A stretch of 30,207 nucleotides of DNA from contig CAZCNA010000006.1 in assembly GCA_964500215.1 (NCBI GenBank), positions 1-30,207 on the forward strand. The letters run 5' to 3'. Both the position numbers and the translations under genes were made by a program. This DNA comes from JBDKLC01 sp964500215 (GTDB taxonomy: Bacteria; Patescibacteriota; Minisyncoccia; Phycocordibacterales; CAIZLB01). Each line of letters opens with the position of its first letter. Within the stretch, counting starts at the first letter, position 1. The notes beneath the pieces are model-generated. The model was not told the DNA's origin, did no database searches, and saw only the letters and a list, made by a program, of their open reading frames with translations. Shown piece by piece: positions 6,353-14,473 of the stretch.

Positions 6353-8899
6353 CTATTTCATATCGTCCCAACTTGTACCAATATGAGCTTCAGCAGTAAT
6401 TGGCACTCCCTTTGTCTCAGAAAGTGGGAGAAGCTTTTCCATCGCAGCCTTAATTTTTTCTGAAAGAGATTCAACGAGTTCGTCCTTGATTTCGTACACC
6501 AATTCATCGTGTACTTGCATGATGATTCGGGCATCGTCACTCTTTATGTTTTCTTTAGTAAAAAGTTCTTGAACCTTCACCATTGCTATCTTTACGAGGT
6601 CGGCCTCAGTTCCCTGGATAGGCGCATTGATGGCCATTCGCTCTGCAGACGCACGAATAAACGGAAGTGCAGACTTGAAGCCTTCGAAGTATCTTCGTCG
6701 TCCAAAATGCGTTTCTGTGTATCCTGTTCGTTTTGCTTCAGCCTTCACATGATTAAGATATTCTGCAAGAGTGCTGAAGTTTTTAAAATATTCGCTGTAG
6801 AAATTCTGAGCTTCTTCTCGAGTACTACCAAGATTAGTTTTGAGTGCATTCACACCCATACCATACAAAATACCGAAGTTAATTACTTTCGCTTGTCGAC
6901 GCATTTCTTTTGTCACATCCGCAGGATCAACTTTGAATACCTGTGAAGCAACGCCCGTGTGAACGTCAGTTCCCTTCTTGAAAATATCAATCAATTTTTC
7001 ATCATCAGAAAGCCACGCAGCGATTCGAAGTTCGATCTGTGAGTAATCGAAAGCAACCAATTTGTATCCTTTCTCAGAAATGAATCCTTTTCGAACATTT
7101 CGTCCGAGTTCTGTTTTAATTGGAATATTCTGAAGACCTGGATTTTGTGAAGCCATTCGTCCTGTCGCCGCACCGGCCTGCAAATATGTTGTATGTACGC
7201 GACTATGTTCATCTACCATTGTTGGGAGAGGATCAATATATGTACCGAGGAGTTTCGCCAACTCACGATACTCGAGAATATAATCGATGATTGGATGCGT
7301 GCCCTTCATCTTTTCCAATTCAGATTCTTTTGTAGATCGAGCACCTGTTGATGTTTTCTTAATCTTTTTGCCGCCGAGCATGAGCTTGTCGAACAACACT
7401 TCCCCAAGTTGTTTTGGTGAACTTACATTGAATTCCATGCCCGCTTCCTTCCAAATTTTTTGTTCGAGTGACGCGAGTGTTTTGTGATATTTTTTTGATA
7501 GATCCTTAAGGTATTCGCAGTCTATTTTCACACCCACTCGTTCCATCTCATTCACGATTGGAATGAGCGGCTTTTCAATATCGAAAAATACCCGCTCTAC
7601 ACCTTGTTTTTTCATCTCCGAAAGGAGCATTTGTTCAGCCTCATCAGCGCTTTTTGCATTCGTATGTTGGAAGACATCTTCAATTGATGGATTGGTGAGA
7701 GATGAATCGAGCACCCACAACGCGATAGTTAATTCTCTTATCTTTTCTTTAGAAAGATTTGCCGTGAGCATGCTAAGCTCTTCTGCTTTCTTTGCATCTT
7801 CTTTTTGTGAATGATATTCGATATCTGATACGTCGCCATTTTCCCCGGACTGATCAGCTTTACCACTGACACTTCCCCCAACGCCCATCACCGATTTCAA
7901 GCGCACACCCAATGTTCGAAATTCAAATTGCTTGAACAGTGCTTCAACTGGAGCCAATTCAAATGAATCCTTCCATGACGCTTCAGGAAGTTTGAAATCA
8001 ATAGGCGCGTCTCGTCGAATAGTCGCGAGCATTTTGCTAAATAAAGCTTCTTCTTCGCCATTTTTGAGGAGTTCGATGATTCGATCAGAAATACCAGCTT
8101 TCTTTATATCATCTGAATTTTTCTTCAAAACTTTATAAATATTTTCTATAGTTCCGAATTGTGAAATGAGAATAGTTGCTGTTTTTTCTCCAATGCCCTG
8201 AATGCCAATAATATTGTCTGATGGATCTCCTCGAAGTCCTTTGTAATCAGGAAGAAGCAACGGTTCGAATCCATATCGTTCTTTTACAGCATCTTCATCG
8301 TAAACCACGACATCTTTGATTCCCTTTTTGAGGGTATACACACGAACATCGTCGCCTTTCACCAACTGCAATGTGTCCATGTCACCTGACGCAATGACAA
8401 CTTTTATTTTATGCCCGTCGTCCTTTATTTTTCCTTCACAAATTTCTTGAACAATTGTACCGAGCATGTCGTCAGCTTCGAATCCAGGTTTGTCATATGT
8501 TGGAATATTGAATGCTTCGAATACTTTTCGTGAAGATTTCAACTGCTCCACGAGAGCTGGGTCTGTTTTTCTGCGGCCGGCTTTGTATGCGTCATATGCT
8601 TCGTGTCTGTACGTAGGACCAGGCAAGTCATAACAAGCAACAATATAATCCGGTTTGAATCGTTCGATAATCCCCAACAGCATAGAAACTAGGCCATATA
8701 TCGCGCCTGTTGGTACACCTTTGCTCGATGCAAAATCAGGAAGAGCATGATATGCGCGATGAATGATGGCGTGACAATCGAGGAGCACCAATGTTTTTGG
8801 TGATTCATTTTTTGCAGACGCAGCCGAATTTTTTGTTGAACTGCCTTTTGAGTTTTTCTTTGGTTCTTTTTCAGATTTTGTTGAAGATGTCTTTGGCAT
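6353..8899 (-). CDS. polA: DNA polymerase I
   Basis: This 848-residue repair and Okazaki-fragment polymerase has an intact 5'-3' exonuclease domain (about 35-325), with acidic residues in LVLLDCHAIIHRAYH and FEADDMLG and the helix-hairpin-helix GIQGIGEKTA (232-241). The polymerase domain shows motif A DYSQIELR (618-625), motif B RRQAKVINFGILYG (667-680) and motif C VHDE (796-799). The segment between them (about 330-440) lacks the DEDD residues of a 3'-5' exonuclease, so proofreading is probably absent, as in Taq-type enzymes. An unusual Lys/Ser-rich tail of about 34 residues precedes the exonuclease. A -10-like TATTCT ends 6 nt before the ATG. It sits between tsaE and holA. Confidence 0.97.
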   Translation of the reverse strand: MPKTSSTKSEKEPKKNSKGSSTKNSAASAKNESPKTLVLLDCHAIIHRAYHALPDFASSKGVPTGAIYGLVSMLLGIIERFKPDYIVACYDLPGPTYRHEAYDAYKAGRRKTDPALVEQLKSSRKVFEAFNIPTYDKPGFEADDMLGTIVQEICEGKIKDDGHKIKVVIASGDMDTLQLVKGDDVRVYTLKKGIKDVVVYDEDAVKERYGFEPLLLPDYKGLRGDPSDNIIGIQGIGEKTATILISQFGTIENIYKVLKKNSDDIKKAGISDRIIELLKNGEEEALFSKMLATIRRDAPIDFKLPEASWKDSFELAPVEALFKQFEFRTLGVRLKSVMGVGGSVSGKADQSGENGDVSDIEYHSQKEDAKKAEELSMLTANLSKEKIRELTIALWVLDSSLTNPSIEDVFQHTNAKSADEAEQMLLSEMKKQGVERVFFDIEKPLIPIVNEMERVGVKIDCEYLKDLSKKYHKTLASLEQKIWKEAGMEFNVSSPKQLGEVLFDKLMLGGKKIKKTSTGARSTKESELEKMKGTHPIIDYILEYRELAKLLGTYIDPLPTMVDEHSRVHTTYLQAGAATGRMASQNPGLQNIPIKTELGRNVRKGFISEKGYKLVAFDYSQIELRIAAWLSDDEKLIDIFKKGTDVHTGVASQVFKVDPADVTKEMRRQAKVINFGILYGMGVNALKTNLGSTREEAQNFYSEYFKNFSTLAEYLNHVKAEAKRTGYTETHFGRRRYFEGFKSALPFIRASAERMAINAPIQGTEADLVKIAMVKVQELFTKENIKSDDARIIMQVHDELVYEIKDELVESLSEKIKAAMEKLLPLSETKGVPITAEAHIGTSWDDMK

Positions 8900-8905
8900 A
8901 TGCGT

Positions 8906-8911
8906 AGAATA
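8906..8911 (-). promoter_or_regulatory. polA -10 element
   Basis: TATTCT on the minus strand ends 6 nt before the polA ATG (8899), which predicts a leaderless mRNA. No convincing -35 is seen. Confidence 0.4.
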
Positions 8912-8950
8912 ATTTGATAATTAATTGAACCTTTTTAAAAAATATACATA

Positions 8951-9466
8951 TTAATTGATGAAATCTTCATATGAAATTTTTCTTGTTTGTTCATCGAGAA
9001 ATTCAAAAGAAATCATAAACACATTCTGAATTTGAGAAAGCGCATCAGCAATCTGTTCCGGCCATTCTATAAAAACAAGATTTTGTGGATCTCGAATCAC
9101 TCGTTCAAAATCGAGAGCACTCAATTCTTTTCCTCCCTCGAGTCGATAGGCGTCAATATGCACGAACTGTTTAAACACATCATCTGTTGTTGAATATATT
9201 TTTTCAATAACAAACGTTGGACTTGTCACAACTTCTGTAACGCCGAGCGCTTCCGCCACGGACTGAGAAAATGTAGTCTTGCCTGCTCCGAGGTCACCTC
9301 GAAGTCCCACAATCATAGCTCCTGCAATTTCTTCTGTAGATGTGTTAGCCGCACAATGCGACGCCTGTTTTTTGAGAACCGCGAGCACTTCCTGGGCAAC
9401 GCGCTTTGTATCGGCCAGAGACGTTGAAGTTACCGAAATATGAGTTATGTGTGGAGTGACGTTCAT
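8951..9466 (-). CDS. tsaE: tRNA threonylcarbamoyladenosine biosynthesis ATPase TsaE
   Basis: TsaE is the P-loop ATPase that works with TsaB, TsaC and TsaD to make t6A at position 37 of ANN-decoding tRNAs. The 170-residue protein has a Walker A GDLGAGKTT, the family segment SPTFVIEKIY, the HIDAYRLE motif and the FIEWPEQI motif near the C-terminus. Length and order are typical. Between the start and the Walker A there is a slightly long insertion (CAANTSTEEIAGA). I chose ATG 9466; an extended -10 (TGT-TACCAT) ends 6 nt before it. t6A also occurs on AUA-reading tRNA-Ile, which makes the UAU tRNA in this window a plausible substrate. Confidence 0.93.
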   Translation of the reverse strand: MNVTPHITHISVTSTSLADTKRVAQEVLAVLKKQASHCAANTSTEEIAGAMIVGLRGDLGAGKTTFSQSVAEALGVTEVVTSPTFVIEKIYSTTDDVFKQFVHIDAYRLEGGKELSALDFERVIRDPQNLVFIEWPEQIADALSQIQNVFMISFEFLDEQTRKISYEDFIN

Positions 9467-9472
9467 ACGAAT

Positions 9473-9481
9473 ATGGTAACA
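9473..9481 (-). promoter_or_regulatory. tsaE extended -10
   Basis: TGT followed by TACCAT (9478-9473 on the minus strand) ends 6 nt before the tsaE ATG. Confidence 0.4.
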
Positions 9482-9559
9482 CAAATATGCAAAAGAAAAG
9501 CTTGGAAATTTGCCAGTATAATGGTCTGACTATCCTGTCAAAAACGTAATCCTTGTATG

Positions 9560-9592
9560 AAAAAAGGCCGCAACGTGTCGAACGTTGCGGCC
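9560..9592 (-). terminator. Intrinsic terminator of the first island gene
   Basis: A perfect 11-bp GC-rich stem (9566-9576 with 9582-9592) with a GTCGA loop is followed on the minus strand by six T. It lies 46 bp beyond the stop of the 9638-10858 gene. It marks the left edge of the GC-rich island against tsaE. Confidence 0.92.
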
Positions 9593-9637
9593 TCATAAAT
9601 GTACGATAATGGCCCTGTGCCACTACCGTGAAGGCAT

Positions 9638-10858
9638 TCAATCCTCCCAATTGACCAGCGTTCCCTGCCTTGAGCGCGCGGGCATCTTGCGGATGCCAAT
9701 CTGCTGCAAAGCGCGGGCGATGTAGGCGGGCCGAATTTTCGGCGGCCCGTCGTTGTAGAAGAAATAGCTGGGGTTGCCATCCTCCCTGGTGTAGTACACC
9801 ATATCGCCCGTTTTCATCGCCTGCAGGATTTGCTCAGGAGTCAACGACAACGAGCCGTCGGCACTTGGTGCCGCAGGACTATCCGCTGACCCGCCACCAT
9901 TACGCATACGCGCAGGTTGGATGTCAGAGGTCGTGGTCGTAACCACGGACTTCCGAGCTTCGGTTACCGCTGATTTCGCACCGGCTTCCTTCAGCCTGGC
10001 GATCTCGGCATTGGCAGCCTTGAGGTCAGCGAGCGGAACCATTTCCACTTTCATCGTCGCCACTTGGCGCTTTGCTTCATCGCGCTCTGCGGTCAGTGCT
10101 TCCACGGACTTTCTGAGCTCAATGAGTTCGGCTTCCATCTCCGACTTCTTGCTATGATCGCCGTCGGTGATCACCAACTTGTCCGACAAGTCGGAATTAT
10201 TGGCGTTCGCCGCTTCGAGATCCTTCTGAAGCTGGGCAACCTTGTTCTGTTCGGCCTTGAGCGCGCGGTCATCCCGCTTGCCCGGACTGAACATGAAGGT
10301 CAAGAAGCAGAGCACAATGATGAGTGCTGCAACCGACCCCGCAAGAACGCGGCCGCTGAAGAGCTCGGCCATCCAAGCCCCACGCTGTCCTTTGGCGAAG
10401 CGCGGCTGAGTGGCTTCGGCGAGCAGGGCCGTGGACATCTTGTGGATTTTTTCCAATTCCACCTTCCTGTCTTCGGCCAACTGCGCGTGGTTTTCGACCT
10501 CGCGGAGCTTGGTCTCGAGGGTGCTGGCAGTTGCGCCGACCTTCGTCGAATCCGCATACACCTCCTGAGCCTTCGTCCGAGTATTGGTCACAGCCATGGC
10601 GATTTCCGCAATCAAGGCCTGCGCCGCATACTTGTAGATCTCGATTTGCGCCACGGTTGCCGCCTTTTTGTCCTTCCATTTTTTGTTGGTCGGGCTCAAG
10701 GCGTTGGCCTGCACGAGACGCAGGTCGATTCCGTTGGTGTTATTTCCGAGCAAGTCTTGCGACTGCTGGAGAATGGCACCGGCTTCTGTTGCCAGTGTGT
10801 TTGCTGCATCCGCCACGCTTTTCGGCGTGGTAGTTGCATCGATGCTGAATTTTTTCAT
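9638..10858 (-). CDS. GC-rich island gene 1: membrane-anchored coiled-coil protein, unknown function
   Basis: I do not recognise a family. The 406-residue protein has an N-terminal helical part (about 15-155, Ala-rich), one transmembrane helix (about 168-191), a long coiled coil (about 195-295) and a Gly/Ser/Pro linker (about 318-335). It ends in a compact C-terminal domain, SLTPEQILQAMKTGDMVYYTR onward, rich in aromatic and basic residues. The composition is far more GC-rich than the flanking genes, and arginine is CGC/CGG, not CGA. I chose ATG 10858 over an upstream in-frame ATG because a GAAAGG ribosome binding site lies about 10 nt before it. It has a consensus promoter (11005-11033), a leader of about 140 nt with a three-way-junction fold, and its own terminator. 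This suggests transfer as a complete transcription unit. Confidence 0.75.
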   Translation of the reverse strand: MKKFSIDATTTPKSVADAANTLATEAGAILQQSQDLLGNNTNGIDLRLVQANALSPTNKKWKDKKAATVAQIEIYKYAAQALIAEIAMAVTNTRTKAQEVYADSTKVGATASTLETKLREVENHAQLAEDRKVELEKIHKMSTALLAEATQPRFAKGQRGAWMAELFSGRVLAGSVAALIIVLCFLTFMFSPGKRDDRALKAEQNKVAQLQKDLEAANANNSDLSDKLVITDGDHSKKSEMEAELIELRKSVEALTAERDEAKRQVATMKVEMVPLADLKAANAEIARLKEAGAKSAVTEARKSVVTTTTSDIQPARMRNGGGSADSPAAPSADGSLSLTPEQILQAMKTGDMVYYTREDGNPSYFFYNDGPPKIRPAYIARALQQIGIRKMPARSRQGTLVNWED

Positions 10859-10929
10859 GAGAGATGGGGCCTTTCTGTCCCCGTGGATCCTTTTGAGATC
10901 CGATTTTTGTTGGTTGAATTGCCAAAGAA

Positions 10930-10974
10930 CTACCATTGCCCATAGGGGCACAACGACCTTACGGTCAATGGTAG
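10930..10974 (-). ncRNA. Three-way-junction RNA element in the leader of island gene 1
   Basis: On the minus strand a 9-bp closing stem (10974-10966 with 10938-10930) encloses two hairpins. One is GACC-GTAA-GGTC with a GNRA tetraloop, and the other is GCCC-CTAT-GGGC. It lies 72 nt upstream of the start codon and inside the predicted transcript. The compact, fully paired form suggests a cis-regulatory or mRNA-stabilising element. No riboswitch class is recognised. Confidence 0.6.
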
Positions 10975-11004
10975 CCCTTGAGCTTTAGTTTGATTACTGG
11001 TGTA

Positions 11005-11033
11005 ATTATAACCCCTTTTATGGTGAATGTCAA
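11005..11033 (-). promoter_or_regulatory. Consensus promoter of island gene 1
   Basis: On the minus strand TTGACA (11033-11028) and TATAAT (11010-11005) are separated by exactly 17 bp, a perfect housekeeping-sigma promoter. The predicted start near 10998 gives a leader of about 140 nt. Confidence 0.9.
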
Positions 11034-11143
11034 TACCCTTGTCTTTTGAGATCCGTGTGGAGAAATATATAAAATACAGCCTCATAGAGCCGTATAATCG
11101 AACCATTTTTGATAAGGAAAATATAAAATAAATATGAAAATAA

Positions 11144-11191
11144 ATTCAAAAAGAAAGGGCCGGCGCGACGAATGTCGCTGCCGGCCCCTTT
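11144..11191 (-). terminator. Intrinsic terminator of island gene 2
   Basis: A GC-rich stem (11154-11164 with 11180-11191, one bulged G) is capped by an inner 5-bp stem (11165-11169 with 11174-11178) and a 4-nt loop. On the minus strand it is followed by TTTCTTTTT. Confidence 0.88.
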
Positions 11192-11192
11192 G

Positions 11193-11222
11193 CTCTCTTA
11201 TCCCGAAGGATCCTTAAGAGAG
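11193..11222 (-). other. UUCG-capped hairpin in the 3' UTR of island gene 2
   Basis: On the minus strand CTCTCTT and AAGAGAG pair around an inner ATCC-TTCG-GGAT hairpin with a stable UUCG loop. It lies between the stop codon and the terminator and may protect the mRNA 3' end. Confidence 0.6.
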
Positions 11223-11251
11223 TTGAGCTGGTTTTCCCTGCCAACTCACAC

Positions 11252-12268
11252 CTACCACCCACGAATGGGTTGAATGCCACGGCGCACCACCGCGGGGTTT
11301 TGCACATAGTGCGAGCCCCACTGCTGATTTGCCCGAGCGGTGTATTCACCGTCGGACATCAATGTCGTCTGGTTTCCACTACGGGAAACAACGGGGATCT
11401 CGGTGGTATTTCGCATACCGCCATAACCGCCGTCGAACCCGCCATAGCCGTTCTCGCATCCGTTGCCGTAGACCGGGTCACCACCACTGAAGGTACACTG
11501 CCCATCAGGCGTGATTATGAGTCGGGCCTGACCTTGGACGCCGTAATTACCGTTCTGGATGTTGCCGCCGTACCCGCCATCAAATGGCTGACGCTGATCA
11601 GGAAAGTATTCGGTGGACGAACTGGTCGTCTCGCCGGTGTTTTCCCGTCTGAAGGTGACCTTCGCATCAGGCATGCGGGCGAGGATGTATGCACGGACCT
11701 TCTGTTCGCGGTTCGGTTGGCCGTAAGTGGCTTGCATCGCCTCCTTGGCCATTTGACTGCATTCCTCATCGGAGTACGGCCCCTCGATCCACACAGAGTC
11801 CTTCCACGTTTTGGTGACTTCGTGTGTTTGAACGCCGACTTGGCGACGCTCCATGCGTTCGCCCGACGATCCACACGATGCCACGCGGCCCATGAACACA
11901 GGCTGAGGCTCGAGGATAACTCCGCGATTGATGAGGAGGCTGATGCCTACCCCACAAATGTTGCGAGAGAAATACCCGAGTTGCTGGTGATGCGCGCCGC
12001 AGTACCCCGAGTGTCCTTGCCATTGCTGGCAGCCGGACGTGCGAAGATATTGCTGCTGGCAGGGTTGATTCTGCCATTGCGACCAGCGGTTGTCCCGCCG
12101 ATCATCGCGCTTTTGCCACGGCCAGCGGAAACCGCCAGCAGAGGCATTGTTTGGCAGGAAGACGAGCGCGACCAAGATGGCCACGATCATCGCCCGCACC
12201 TTGTTGATGTTGATTGTTCCGACGAGCCAGAGGCTCGTCCCGATGCGACTGACTTGCTTGTTTGTCAT
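11252..12268 (-). CDS. GC-rich island gene 2: secreted Cys/Gln/Gly-rich protein, unknown function
   Basis: I do not recognise a family. The 338-residue product has a hydrophobic segment (about 27-41) ending NNASAGG, a plausible signal-peptidase site. Next comes a Trp/Arg/Gln/Cys-rich stretch (about 45-100), a middle domain with acidic and helical character (about 130-200), and a Gly/Tyr/Asn-rich C-terminal part with GGYGG repeats. Several cysteines fit disulfide-bonded export. Two starts are possible. The ATG at 12268 lies inside an inverted repeat (12261-12276). The ATG at 12190 has AAGGTG 7 nt upstream and puts the signal peptide at the very N-terminus. GC content and codon use match island gene 1, not the host. 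An antisense reading frame is also open, but promoter and terminator support this strand. Confidence 0.68.
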   Translation of the reverse strand: MTNKQVSRIGTSLWLVGTININKVRAMIVAILVALVFLPNNASAGGFRWPWQKRDDRRDNRWSQWQNQPCQQQYLRTSGCQQWQGHSGYCGAHHQQLGYFSRNICGVGISLLINRGVILEPQPVFMGRVASCGSSGERMERRQVGVQTHEVTKTWKDSVWIEGPYSDEECSQMAKEAMQATYGQPNREQKVRAYILARMPDAKVTFRRENTGETTSSSTEYFPDQRQPFDGGYGGNIQNGNYGVQGQARLIITPDGQCTFSGGDPVYGNGCENGYGGFDGGYGGMRNTTEIPVVSRSGNQTTLMSDGEYTARANQQWGSHYVQNPAVVRRGIQPIRGW

Positions 12269-12412
12269 AGCAATCTATGGCTTTTTTTCATACTTTCTTC
12301 ATGATTGCTTCACATTTTTTGTATATTTTTTTGCAATTTTCTTCACACCTAGTGTGATAGTGTGTAAGAGCACATGATTAAGAGAGTAAAAGCAGCAGAT
12401 TGCTATGACAAA
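12261..12412. repeat. 16-bp perfect inverted repeat spanning the leader of island gene 2
   Basis: TTTGTCATAGCAATCT (12261-12276) is the exact reverse complement of 12397-12412, with 120 bp between. The downstream arm contains the upstream candidate ATG (12268-12266) of island gene 2. In the minus-strand transcript the two arms can pair and hide that start codon. Alternatively the arms are a scar of the insertion. Confidence 0.8.
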
Positions 12413-12467
12413 AGAGTCCTTCGAGTCGAATAATGGATGGTTGGTGTAAAAGAACCGTACGATCAGT

Positions 12468-12496
12468 ATTATATCACACTATGTATATAAAATCAA
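12468..12496 (-). promoter_or_regulatory. Promoter of island gene 2
   Basis: On the minus strand TTGATT (12496-12491) and TATAAT (12473-12468) are spaced by exactly 17 bp. The start near 12461 gives a leader of about 190 nt. The remainder of 12269-12622 holds the inverted repeat arms, a palindrome TCACACCTAGTGTGA near 12344-12358 and AT-rich sequence before pilB, but no gene. Confidence 0.8.
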
Positions 12497-12622
12497 GTAG
12501 TGCCCTCTTCTCCTAAAAACGGTAAAATACAGGGGTTCTTACGTATGTGTGCTCTCTGCAACTACCCTGTCAGAATCGGCCGGAGTATAAAAGAGCACTA
12601 TCATTAACCTAATTATATATTC

Positions 12623-14344
12623 ATGACTTTAGTTTTCGACGAAGATAAACAAAATCAAAAAATTCGACAGCTCCGGATCGAGGAAGAAGAGCAGGCTATG
12701 GAAATGCTTTCCGAAAAATACGGCATCACCCATGTTGACCTCACCCAAATTCCAATCAACACGGATGCGCTTCGACTTATTCCAGAAGAAGAATCTCGAC
12801 AAAATGTTCTTGCTGTTTTTGATATTGTCGGCAAAAAATTGTCTGTCGCTATTCATGCTCCAAATAACGAAGCAACACAAGAATCAATAAAAACACTCGA
12901 AAGCAAAGGATATATTCCTACTCTCTATCTCGCATCAATGCAAAGTCTCGACAAAGCATGGAGTCGATACAAAGATCTTTCTTTTGCATTCGAAACCGAA
13001 GCTGGATCACTCGATATCTCAAACGAAGAAGTTGAACAACTCATCGAGAAAACAAAAAAACTTGAAGACGTTACAGTGCTCATCAAAGACGCGCTCGCAA
13101 TCAAAAAAAGCCACCGTGTTTCAAAGGTGCTTGCGATTATTATGGCGGGGGCTCTTTCTACAAAAGCATCCGATATTCATATCGAACCAGAAGAATCATA
13201 TGCTCGACTTCGATATCGACTCGATGGTGTGCTCATCGAAGTGCTTCAATTTGATAGTGAAACATACGGTTTGCTTCTCTCTCGAATCAAATTGCTCGCT
13301 GGCTTGAAGCTCAATGTAAAACAAGCTGCACAAGACGGACGATTCACCGTAAAGGTATATATGAGTGATGTAGAAATCCGATGTTCTACAATTCCAGGCG
13401 CGTACGGCGAATCTGTGGTAATGCGTATCCTCAACCCTACAGCCATTTCTGTGCCTCTCGAGTCTCTTGGTATGCCAAACCGTCTATACAAAATTCTTCA
13501 AGACCAGATCGCTCGACCAAACGGTATGATTCTCACAACAGGTCCAACAGGTTCAGGAAAAACAACGACGTTGTATGCGTGTCTTCGACATATTCAGAGT
13601 CCTGAATACAAAATCATCACAATTGAAGACCCTATCGAATACCACCTCCCTGGTATCGTGCAGACACAGGTGGAAGAAAAGAAAGGCTACACATTCGAAT
13701 CCGGTCTCCGATCTGCGATGCGACAAGACCCCGACATCATTATGGTGGGTGAAATTCGAGATGGTGAAACAGCGATGACGGCTATTCAAGCGTCACTCAC
13801 GGGTCACCTCGTATTTTCAACACTTCACACCAACAACGCGGCTGGTACATTCACACGACTCATCGACCTTGGTGCTGATTCAAAAGTGCTCACATCAGCG
13901 ATTCACTTGGCGCTTGCGCAGCGACTTGTGCGAGTTCTTTGTCCTGATTGTAAAAAGAAAGTTCCCCTCCCAGAAAACAGAGCGCCGTTTGTTGATGCTG
14001 TATTGAAATCACTCGAAGGATTCGAAGAAGCAACAGAGTTTCCTACTCGACCTACAGAAGTCTGGACAACAGTCGGTTGTGAAAAATGTAACAACACAGG
14101 ATATCGCGGACGAATCGGTGTGTTCGAAGCAATCATCGCAGACAAGGCAATCGAAGAAGCGCTTCGCGAACTTCCAAGTGAACGCGAAATAAAAACAGCC
14201 GCCTTGCCTCAGCATATTATTGATATGCGGCAAGACGGCGTACTCAAAGTGCTCCGTGGTGTAACTACATTCGAAGAACTCGAACGAGTAGTAGACATCG
14301 CAGCAGAAATCCAAACAGAAAAAGACGCAGGATCTCACGATTAG
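12623..14344 (+). CDS. pilB: Type IV pilus assembly / type II secretion ATPase (PilB/GspE family)
   Basis: This hexameric ATPase powers extension of type IV pili or related filaments from the cytoplasmic face. The 573-residue protein has the N-terminal MshEN-like region (about 25-115). The C-terminal motor has Walker A GPTGSGKTT (307-315), the Asp box ITIEDPIEYH, Walker B MVGEIRD (374-380) and the His box TGHLVFSTLHT. The zinc tetracysteine is Cys440/443 and Cys486/489. All catalytic residues are present. No other pilus assembly gene (pilC, pilT, pilM-Q) is next to it. The nearest possible substrate is the prepilin-like protein at 4161. The ATG at 12623 follows TAATTA-type sequence without a Shine-Dalgarno. 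Confidence 0.95.
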   Translation: MTLVFDEDKQNQKIRQLRIEEEEQAMEMLSEKYGITHVDLTQIPINTDALRLIPEEESRQNVLAVFDIVGKKLSVAIHAPNNEATQESIKTLESKGYIPTLYLASMQSLDKAWSRYKDLSFAFETEAGSLDISNEEVEQLIEKTKKLEDVTVLIKDALAIKKSHRVSKVLAIIMAGALSTKASDIHIEPEESYARLRYRLDGVLIEVLQFDSETYGLLLSRIKLLAGLKLNVKQAAQDGRFTVKVYMSDVEIRCSTIPGAYGESVVMRILNPTAISVPLESLGMPNRLYKILQDQIARPNGMILTTGPTGSGKTTTLYACLRHIQSPEYKIITIEDPIEYHLPGIVQTQVEEKKGYTFESGLRSAMRQDPDIIMVGEIRDGETAMTAIQASLTGHLVFSTLHTNNAAGTFTRLIDLGADSKVLTSAIHLALAQRLVRVLCPDCKKKVPLPENRAPFVDAVLKSLEGFEEATEFPTRPTEVWTTVGCEKCNNTGYRGRIGVFEAIIADKAIEEALRELPSEREIKTAALPQHIIDMRQDGVLKVLRGVTTFEELERVVDIAAEIQTEKDAGSHD

Positions 14345-14392
14345 TATTTGAACGCGATTCAAAACTATTCAAAAAGAGAACAAATTGAGCAA

Positions 14393-14452
14393 GCCACAAT
14401 CTATACACAGGCGTCAATTGACTGTGGCGCCTCGGACACGTAAGCTTGAGGC
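14393..14452. other. Two adjacent hairpins between pilB and the 190-nt RNA
   Basis: GCCACAGTC/GATTGTGGC (14393-14401 with 14420-14428, one G-T pair) and GCCTC/GAGGC (14429-14433 with 14448-14452) sit back to back, on either strand. They may end pilB transcription or form part of a small RNA. No U-tract follows directly. Confidence 0.4.
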
Positions 14453-14473
14453 AGGAATTCAATATGTGGGTAC

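Larger units (their letters stand above)
10890..11055. repeat. 13-bp direct repeat flanking the island gene 1 promoter and leader
   Basis: CTTTTGAGATCCG occurs at 10890-10902 and again at 11043-11055. The two copies bracket about 140 bp that hold the consensus promoter and the three-way-junction leader. They could be a duplication scar or paired binding sites. Confidence 0.6.

Noticed and set aside
10064..10945. Plus-strand open frame (293 residues) antisense to island gene 1
   Set aside because: Promoter, ribosome binding site and terminator are all on the minus strand, and the minus product has coherent coiled-coil and membrane segments.
11133..11216. Short plus-strand frame of 27 residues with a TATAAT upstream
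   Set aside because: It runs straight through the terminator hairpin of island gene 2, and its sequence is the hairpin translated; no ribosome binding site at proper distance.
11270..12304. Long plus-strand open frame (344 residues) antisense to island gene 2
   Set aside because: It is a by-product of high GC content. Promoter, terminator, signal peptide and composition all support the minus-strand gene.
9560..12412. Insertion sequence or prophage origin for the GC-rich island
   Set aside because: There is no transposase, integrase or phage gene, and the inverted repeat at 12261-12412 lies within one leader and does not flank the island.
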